From contig NC_088301.1 of NCBI RefSeq assembly GCF_032854445.1, forward strand, positions 46,435,116-46,499,115: a stretch of 64,000 bases of DNA. The letters run 5' to 3'. The first letter of the stretch is position 1; each line of letters begins with the position of its first letter. A program made the translations under genes and the position numbers. Under the pieces are notes generated by a model that was given only the letters and a program-made list of their open reading frames with translations, ran no database searches and was not told the origin of the DNA. This DNA is from Liolophura sinensis (Eukaryota > Mollusca > Polyplacophora > Chitonida > Chitonidae). Positions 55,784 through 64,000 of the stretch are shown piece by piece.

Positions 55784-56583
55784 TTGGGTATAATAAATAT
55801 TTGGTACATGCTGTGAGAAGGGATATGAGGAATTGTCAATTCTCGGCACTTGATATTCATCTCCTTCGCTCCCGGAACGTCACCCCACAGCATGTGCAAT
55901 CCGTATATAATGTGATGCTTGAACTCTATTGTCGACTTTGGATAGTACATTTCAGGTGAATGAAAGCCTGAAGTATGATTTTGGAGCATTCGTCAATATT
56001 ACAGGTATGTTTGTTTTATACCAGAACAACCGATTTACTTTCAGTGAAAACTCTATTGCATCACCTGGATTACAAAACATCTATGTATTTTATGGTTAAC
56101 TTCCTTAACATCTTGCGATAACATAACTGGCAACATACAGGAACATGTATTTCACAGAAAGTTGCGTTATACCTAGGTGTTGGACTAGAAAGATAATTTT
56201 CACCATAAGAACGCCTTCGTTAAATGAAGGAGAAAGGTCGTGGACAATACACCATAGACATTGATTAGCTTTGTCGCTGTCGGCCAAGACTAGCCTCTGT
56301 TCGATCTCATCATAATTCTCTCGAGATACTTTATAAACTAAGCCAGTCAACACACAGTGAAGCACTAGGCTGCCAGGAGCGGACAGTCTTGGCGCAAAAT
56401 CGTCTCCATCTCGTATTCATTCGTGTTCATTACCGATGGTATCAAAGATGAGTTCGCTCAAAGGCACTGGCATCTACGTGGACTAGTGAAGCGTTTCGTC
56501 ATATCCTTCCGAGAGGAGTAACCAACACTTACCTCTTTGATCAAACCAATTAGCGAGTGTACTGTATAAGCGAGAATCTTCAT

Positions 56584-59500
56584 GGAGACGAAATCAGACT
56601 AATTTATGTTATCCTTTGCTCGAGACATATATAGATATGTAGTTAAAGTTAGGAATTCCACTATAGCTAGTGTAAAAACAGCCTGAAGGAAATACTTTAT
56701 AACACACGACACTGGGTACTTAGTGCGCCACGATGCGATCATGGTCACCCTTGGTCGGTCGCAAAGCCCGGATTCAAATTATCTGTTACTGATGCTTCAC
56801 TCAATTATACGTCTATGATCACAACATTACATACTTGTTCACTGAGCTATACGAGTCCTCACTGGTAATTGTAGCCACCCAGAATGGCGTTAGTTACCAT
56901 TTACCAACTGTCAGACTGCTAAGATTTTACTTTCTTATGCTCTAAGTCTTTTATTATACTGGTGTATTTACGCAAACAGATTTTGATCTTGCAATTCCTG
57001 GAGGCTCAGTTGCATATCTTCTAGTCTTCTATTAAAGCTCAAATAAAACGGGAAAGAAATCTGTTGGGGGCATTATTTAAGTGATCAATAGATTGTTTAA
57101 AGACTAATACGTGCTTCATGTTCATCATGTGTGACATACATAACGGACAAGTATCATGCCGTTGCTTCGAGGATATGTTGACTTCCATACGTTTTATTTC
57201 ACATCAGGTAAAAAGTCCACGCTATAGCAAACAGTCGAAAAAAAATAATGCTTTTTGTTTTAAATGATTACATTATTAAATGATCACCAGTCAGTTGAAG
57301 ATAAGCGGTTACAACATGAAATGGCGCATTATAACTTTTGAAGCGATTCGTTTCTCCGCAAAAATCCTCAAATTTCTTGGATTAGTCTTATCCTGGTCTT
57401 TGTTGCAGTTTTGGCCTATTTCCTTTGAATGGCGGGAGCGATTTCTTAGATATACGACCTGCTACCGAAAGGCAATCTCCCTTAGGCATTGAACATATCT
57501 TGCTCTGAAGCATTTTCATTGATTCCCTGCAAAGATAAATGGCCATTAATCGATTGAAAGCTACTCGATGCTGGTAAAAATATGACTGACTAGTCTTCGG
57601 CCTGCCTTGGTTTATTTAAGAAGCCTGTTTGGGGTCTTGTTGGAGATAAATCATGCATTTGGCAACCAGTCTGGCACTGACATAAATTCGCCACACTGAA
57701 TAGTATCGGGAAAAGGCAGTTACACGGCCGTCTTATTGTTACTTCCTATATTAATCGCTGCTTTGAGTAGAAGCTGTTGGCGTTTGTACGACATACGGGT
57801 ATTGTACTCGGTACTAAATCACATATAGAGTATTTCCAGTATTGATGACTGTTACAGCCTGTGGTAATTCGGACAGAAGGAATTGCTGGTCATCGAAAGA
57901 TGCTGTCAGAGCCCTCAAAGCATAAATTACATTTAACTTCAGTTTTCAGAGTGATGTAAGTTATTCCATGGTCGAAGGAATTCGTTGCATCAGCCCGGCT
58001 TTTGGCAAATAACGTAAACAATTTATTTTGATTTCATTTTTATTTTACACGACAGAACCGTATAGAAAGAAAGGGGAGAGATGTAAGGGATATAACTTTG
58101 CCCAGTAGCCTAGAAAGTGAAATTTACGTCCATTTAGGCTAGCTGAAAGGTTTGGATTGTTTTTGTTGCTTGTATGTTTAGCTTTGTTAGGTAAGAATTA
58201 AATCTATGGATTCGTGCTGACAGGAGATAAGTGTTGTACACGTTAGCGATTCAAGACAAGGGTTCAGGATTTAATACTGATTAGAAAGTATTACAGGGAT
58301 ATTCTCAATTATATAGAATTAGAAATCTCTCATTTGAAGAGACATTTCCTATAGATGATTTTCATAGCTTTCGATATAATCTGCACTAATGACATGGATA
58401 TATATCAGATATGCTGCATGAGGAAGCTGGATATTCAGTAAGCTGATCCCCTGAGCACTGGGGCGTCACCACGATCATGAGTCCCATAGTCATTCATAGA
58501 TACATGGCGGCTTCTACGAGCTGCTGATTTTCGCCAAGGAAATGAAATCAGTGCCTACGTGAACAATGAATGTAATCCCATATAATTAAACTCAATCAAT
58601 CAGCAATCGAAAAATAAATATAAAAACAAGACTGTTGCAACAAATCAAGCGAGCAGTTGAAATCTTGATTAAGCTGTTGCATCGTGTAATAAAAACACCC
58701 ATGAATTGGAACCATTCTATGGCGCACGAATTTTTATACTCCATGTGTTTTTTAATTGCACAGGTTGGACTATTGTGTTCATTAAAGCGAATGCATGACT
58801 TCAAAAATTACTTACGTTTAACATATTTCTGTCTTTTTTTTTTTTTTTGGTAAGAAACAAAATTGATTGTCGAGCAAAAACTTTTACGATGGACTGGCCA
58901 AAATCTGCAAATATCTAAATTAAAGAACCCACAAAATGAAATCTCGGGGAACGTTATTTTAAAATAATGGACCTGGTTCCATGTAAAACATCAGCTTAAA
59001 TGTTGTTATTATCAGATTTTAGGCGATCTTTTTTGTGCTGGTAACATGTGATTACAACATAACAATCTTATCGCTTTCCGTGACGAAAAAAAAAAACGCG
59101 TGATTTTCTCCATTTGATAAATATCTTCCGACAGAATGCGTCCATGAGATTTTCATATCGAGCGCTTCGGGAGAAGGCCTTTTGCTTTCCGTGTGAAGGC
59201 TTAAAATAGAACGTTGTTAAAGTATGGCGCTACAATTTGAGAATAGCTAATTAAATTTATCGAAGATGAGAGCCAAATGTTTTTCATCCTGTGTTTGCAG
59301 ATCGGCTGGCCTGGTATTAGACCGAGGTGTTTTTCAGATGGCTTATGACAAGAGAAATTACAGAATAATGATCCGTTTTGGGTACATGTATTTTTTCTCC
59401 TCAATTCAATCGAACGTCATCAGATTTAGTAGCCGACGGTGGTCCCGGACGAGCGCTTATCGGGCGGGTGTTATTATTGGCTTCTCCGCGATTCGGACCT

Positions 59501-61480
59501 GCATCGATCGGTGAGACTCGGATTAAACGAGCTGCCGCTCCGGAAGGTTGTCACTTACATGGGGGAATCTCCTGTACCATTCAGTCTCCACATAGCTTTT
59601 TTTACCACATCTATAGACGTAGGAATTAAAAGAATTTGTGATACCACTGAGTTGTCAATATATCGGAGTCTGTTGTTGGAAAGCAAACCCTTTTCAAGAC
59701 TACTGGCACGATGTCCCAGCGCGGACAATCGTTATCGGATACAACAACAGCAAAAACGGTATGTATGATGTCGTTAGTTAGACAAGATGGCTTAGAGCTG
59801 CCAAGGCTTTGTGTTTATTTATTCCGTAGATGTTGAAGACGCTTCTACCGCTTTAATATGCAGCAGTGAAATACATGACCAAGGTCTCATGGCGTCGAAG
59901 TTTTCTGCTATATATGCTACAGAAATGAATATCAGGTACAGCTTGTTTCAACTTTACTGACAACTTCTGCATATTCGTTGGGCTATACGGGTCATTACAA
60001 TAATAGTCCGGAGCCCACTCTCCAAGGGAAATTTGGAAAACGGTGTCTGATTTTTTGCCGAGTTATTAACCTTACGAATCAAGATGATGATTTACCAGGC
60101 CTCTGTGCCTTTAATGAACCCTCTCATTAAGATTAACGAACCGAAAGGAGTTTTGTATAAAAACACCAGTGGAATCTGATTGGTGCACACACACAAAAAC
60201 AGGAAATGGCATCAGGTGCTATGGGATTATTTTTACTTCCAGTGAATCGTCTTACAATATGTTATAAAATCTTTCATGTTTTATGTTATTTCATACGAAG
60301 ATTTGAAAATTATGGCGTTGCTTTATGACCGTCGACATTGAATGCTCCGACACCCTTCAATTTATTATCGTGACAGTTAAAAACTTCTTTGCTCATTGCT
60401 TTTCTGGATGACGTAGTTTCAGACACCTTGTCACCTTGTCTTATTTTTCTGCATCATTTGTGATACAACAGTTTGCACAGCTCTCTTTCGTTTCTTTCCA
60501 CATAGAAAAGGGGAAACAGCAGATCATTTTGCGGACAATTGGCTGGCGTGCCGGTATATGTATTCCCTGGAGCAATTTACACCCTGCCCTACGCTTCACT
60601 ACTAGTAGATAGGAAAAAACTTTTCGCCATCTACTGTAAAAGGATTCAGCAATTACTGGGGGGCCTGGAGCTGTGAGTGTGGGATAATTTTCCTTATTTC
60701 ACAGTGTTGTTCCTAGTCTGTAGTCGTGACACACGTTGCGAAATCAAGATCCGACGGCCTTGTCAGACCTGTATTTGCCGTGCTGATCGGCTGTTCCTTA
60801 GGGCAAGCGCCACGACGTTTATGGTCTTCCGTGAATTATCGTGATTTCCTTCTGGGCTATTCAATTTGTACTTAGCCAGCTTTCACATCAATGCCGCTCA
60901 GAAAATTACACTTTACCACTGCATTTAGACAGTTTTCACAGCAAGATAAACCCCAAACATGTCAGACTTGGAAAATTCGCCAATGAACATATATGAACTT
61001 GTGCGAGCGTTGATATAAAACTAAACAATCCGGATCCCCTTCGGTTATGCAAGATTTCTCGTCTTTTATTAACCGTTCTGAAAGCGCCGCCATCAAGCGG
61101 CTGCATTCACATTTATAGGCTTTTTTACATAATTTTAGAATCAATAGATTTTATTTTGTTATATAGACAGTAAATTTAGTGACAATAGTGAAGTAGCCAT
61201 GAAATCAAGTACTACAAGGAAATATTTTTAAAGTACATATCCAGGGACTTGTAAAAAAGATCAGTGAATTTATCACGACGCGAACAAAGTAAAAACTTTA
61301 GGGCCCCTATCGGTGAGGGTTCGTCATAATCATATTCTTTCGTCGAAGAGGCGGATTATATTTCGATATATATCATCAAGACCTACTGAAATCAATCTGA
61401 CGTCAACTGGATTGTATATTTGGTTAGATCACCAGCTTTGTTTCCAACATCTGAGGACATCGTCTGTGTTTTTTATTAAC
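56584..61480. other. No gene recognised
   Basis: Many short frames, none with family motifs. A more GC-rich patch around 59420-59540 gives overlapping open frames on the plus strand but no recognisable product. Confidence 0.4.
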
Positions 61481-61713
61481 TAAAAACACTATTAGTTAAT
61501 ACTGGTACTAAGTCATATTACATATTTACAATTTTAACAAAACCCAGCAATCAGTACAGTTGTACAGAGATCTGATGGAACAGCAGCAGATTTAATTAAT
61601 ATCTAATACACTGTTACGCACTTATGTTTGGACTGGGTAAAAAACGGAAGACTTGGCTTAAATGAAAATCTGGCATTAAGTCTTAAAGACAGTTTTGAAG
61701 AACTGGGCCCTGG
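61481..61713 (+). mobile_element. Inverted-repeat element (MITE-like family M), copy 3, left end short
   Basis: 'attagttaatactggtacta', 'gggtaaaaaacggaagactt' and 'aaaatctggcattaagtctt' followed by 'gacagttttgaagaactggg' match copies 1 and 2. The outermost left bases are missing or diverged. Confidence 0.65.
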
Positions 61714-63529
61714 GCTATACATATAATACATCAAACAACACGTCCATGGTTTATGACAGATCTGATAACATAGTACGTGTACTTCGAACATCTTCCAGAG
61801 GAAATTAACAGTAAAAGGTGCCATTATTAGGCCTAGATAACACGTATGGCAGTCACAGGGAGAAAAGGCTTTATTCCAGAAGTTTTATTTGACGTTTTCA
61901 TTGTCGCGAGAGAACAAGGTAAGGCAAGACTTCATCATCAAACACAGTATAAACTTATATAAACTTGCCGAGTAAACTTGCAGAGTATTTGCATTTATTT
62001 TATCCAGATTGAAGTTGAAATTAAGTAATCTCTTACAATATTTGTGTATTATTGTATTATTTTCTCTGTGTCTGCTTTTTGACGTTTCAGTGGCATTTCT
62101 TTCACGTCGTTTGTGCCTTTGAAGTGTGCATGCGCAGTAATTTGTAGAGTGGATACGGATTTTCCTACAATTGTAGAATTAATGTGTACCATAAGACGGG
62201 GATTATTTTCTCTCGCGGAAAACAGACCTATTAACCCGATTTAGAGCCCAATGCTATTTTCCTTATGCGGGTGATAAATTGGGATTTAGATCTCTCATCG
62301 AGCCCCTTAGAATCTCTCCGTGCGATTAACGGTAGACCCGCCAGTTTTTCTGTCACACAAATGGCCATTTGCATACATTAAAGACGCTAGGGGCGTCCAC
62401 ATTAACACGGTCATGAGCTTGTTCAGACTGATCACTGAGTAAGCATGATCTTCCACTTTTAATAGCACTTCTACGAATTCAGCCGTTGTGGAAAATGTGA
62501 TACCAGCTAGTCATCCCTAACGCTCTAACACTAATACGTGAACATAAAATAGGCTTCTTTCCGCTTACCTGATGGCTATATGAGGAAAGACAAATACAGA
62601 AACTCCTCCTCAATCGCTTGACGCGACCCACATGTCTCATATATATTCATGTTTATATAGTTTGTTCGATGTTACTATGCCTGAGCAGCATAGGCGGTTA
62701 GGTCTTGGTTGTGTTGATAGCATATGTTTTAACTTGGGAAACAGCAGTAATGCTGTGTCTTGGGGAATATATTACACATATTTTTTTCAATTGTGTGCTC
62801 TCCCTTTGATAACGTGGGAGGGTATAGTGAAGGGGAATATATACCCTATAACTATACCCACATGCGCTAGACAATGGCTTCAGGCTGTGGACGGAGAAAG
62901 CAGTGATGCATTTTTCAGATACTGCCATGAAAGGGAAAAAAATAAAGAATAGATAAATAAATACAATGAAATGACAGCTGGTGCACTTGTTTTAGATAGA
63001 CTCGTTTATTCACTTTTTTTTGCATAGGCTTTTGCAGGGTCTGCATTACTTTGTTTTGCAAATAGAGCATTCATAACATTTGTACTGCCACCACTGTGAA
63101 GTTGTAAAAAGTTGACAATGATATTGAATTATTTAGAATGGAACTCAGCTATGTGGTGTTCATCCGCTAATCTGCTGAGTAGCTTGTATCCTGTTCGATG
63201 TCATCTAAAATAAGGGGCATGTTTTCTTCATTGTCTTCAGATAACAACGTGTGGATTTCACGTGAGTTTGCGTTCCTTAACATTTTCCAGCTGAAAGACA
63301 TGATTTCATAACTCAAAAAAGATTGACTATGGCAATACAATAATTATTAAATATAAACCTGTTGTTTCCCATAAGATTTTGATATGCAGAAGGAAAACAG
63401 TAGGAAAAAAACGCCGAGTTTGAAAAATGCTAGATTTAAATTCTCCTGACCTAGCAGTGTGACATAAATGCTCAATATATAGTACGTGTCATATGTCATA
63501 TTTCGCGTCAAGATTATCACTGTACTTGT
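61714..63529. other. No gene recognised
   Basis: A 106-codon plus-strand frame (62632-62952) has no recognised domain and no splice support, and I do not call it a gene. Confidence 0.4.
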
Positions 63530-63602
63530 TATTTATTTATTTCATTGATGTTTTACATTGTACTCAAGAATATGTCACATATGTGACGGCGGCTAGCCAC
63601 AG
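63530..63602 (-). repeat. SINE tail fragment
   Basis: 'ttatttatttatttcattga', 'attgtactcaagaatatgtc' and 'gacggcggct' match the reverse SINE 3' end. Confidence 0.75.
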
Positions 63603-64000
63603 TAAGTGTTATAAATAATGTAAATTTGTATCAACCTATGTGTCGTTTGAATATAACTTGTTACTTTTAAATGGCTTTCTAGTATTAAGGCAACCTATTG
63701 AATAAACACTAGACGAGATCTGACAAATGACAGCAGAGGTATATCAACATTGTACAGGTGTGTATTGATCTATATCCAGCAATCCAGATGCACACGAGAT
63801 GGACGACGCCTGATTATCCCATGCTGTTTAGATGCTGCAATAGCACGGATTAATGGGGCAATAAAATGTCACATAGGAAAATAGAAACTGCCGTAAAAAT
63901 ACCAGATGTGACAGAAAAGGGTTTTGTGTATATTTTTATAATGAAAGCCCTGTGTACATAACATGGCATGTGTAGCTTTTTGCGAACATCCCTGTCTCTG

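Noticed and set aside
59266-59768. Three overlapping plus-strand frames in a GC-richer patch
   Set aside because: Mutually overlapping frames with no family motif. I cannot choose one and see no gene structure.
62632-62952. 106-codon plus-strand frame
   Set aside because: No recognised motif and no splice or neighbour support. Length alone is within chance for 64 kb.

Overview
The window looks like a piece of a molluscan (bivalve or gastropod-like) nuclear genome. It is AT-rich and intron-rich, and it is scattered with degraded copies of one tRNA-headed SINE whose tail reads as an A-rich end after a conserved 'CGTAAAACACCAATCAAATA' block. The lineage is inferred from that SINE type and from the gene style, not proven. 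I can support two protein-coding genes. A third is suspected.

Region 1 (1-19,440, + strand) is the 3' part of a plexin gene. Thirteen exons (1035-1094 and then 8514-19440) join in phase with no stop into 482 residues that cover the end of the first GAP segment, the Rho-binding domain and the second GAP segment. Both conserved catalytic-arginine motifs are present. The introns hold a broken L1/Tx1-like LINE (about 1.19-6.28 kb), a 26-bp tandem array (7.05-7.36 kb), SINEs, and a minisatellite of sixty 31-bp units with no length change at any step (16,294-18,153).

Region 2 (19.4-31 kb) is plexin 3' flank followed by a six-coding-exon + strand gene (25,355-30,459). It encodes a 494-residue EHD/dynamin-like P-loop protein that has no recognisable EH domain. 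Its first intron carries a TTAA-flanked element with perfect inverted ends, and its second intron carries a member of another inverted-repeat family.

Region 3 (31-39.4 kb) shows no gene. It contains SINE fragments, two foldback elements (34.5 and 38.2 kb), a duplicated segment in which one copy is split by a SINE, and a CTATA-type microsatellite.

Region 4 (39.4-45.06 kb) is markedly more GC-rich than its surroundings. It is a decayed Polinton/Maverick-type element: integrase, packaging ATPase, a PC4-like protein, a membrane protein and capsid-gene fragments on the minus strand, and a probable polymerase fragment on the plus strand. All are broken.

Region 5 (45-64 kb) is mostly non-coding. 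It holds a Tc1/mariner transposase fragment (46.3-46.84 kb), SINEs, two more members of the inverted-repeat family, and a minus-strand terminal exon (51,236-51,540) with a PPPY motif. Some splice-compatible minus-strand segments at 55.9-56.6 kb may belong to an unidentified gene.

The two genes are unrelated in function: plexin is a semaphorin receptor with Rap-GAP activity, and EHD proteins remodel membranes. The most unusual items are the minisatellite, whose unit carries both a two-tetrad G-quadruplex pattern and a back-to-back splice-site pattern, and the mobile-element wreckage.
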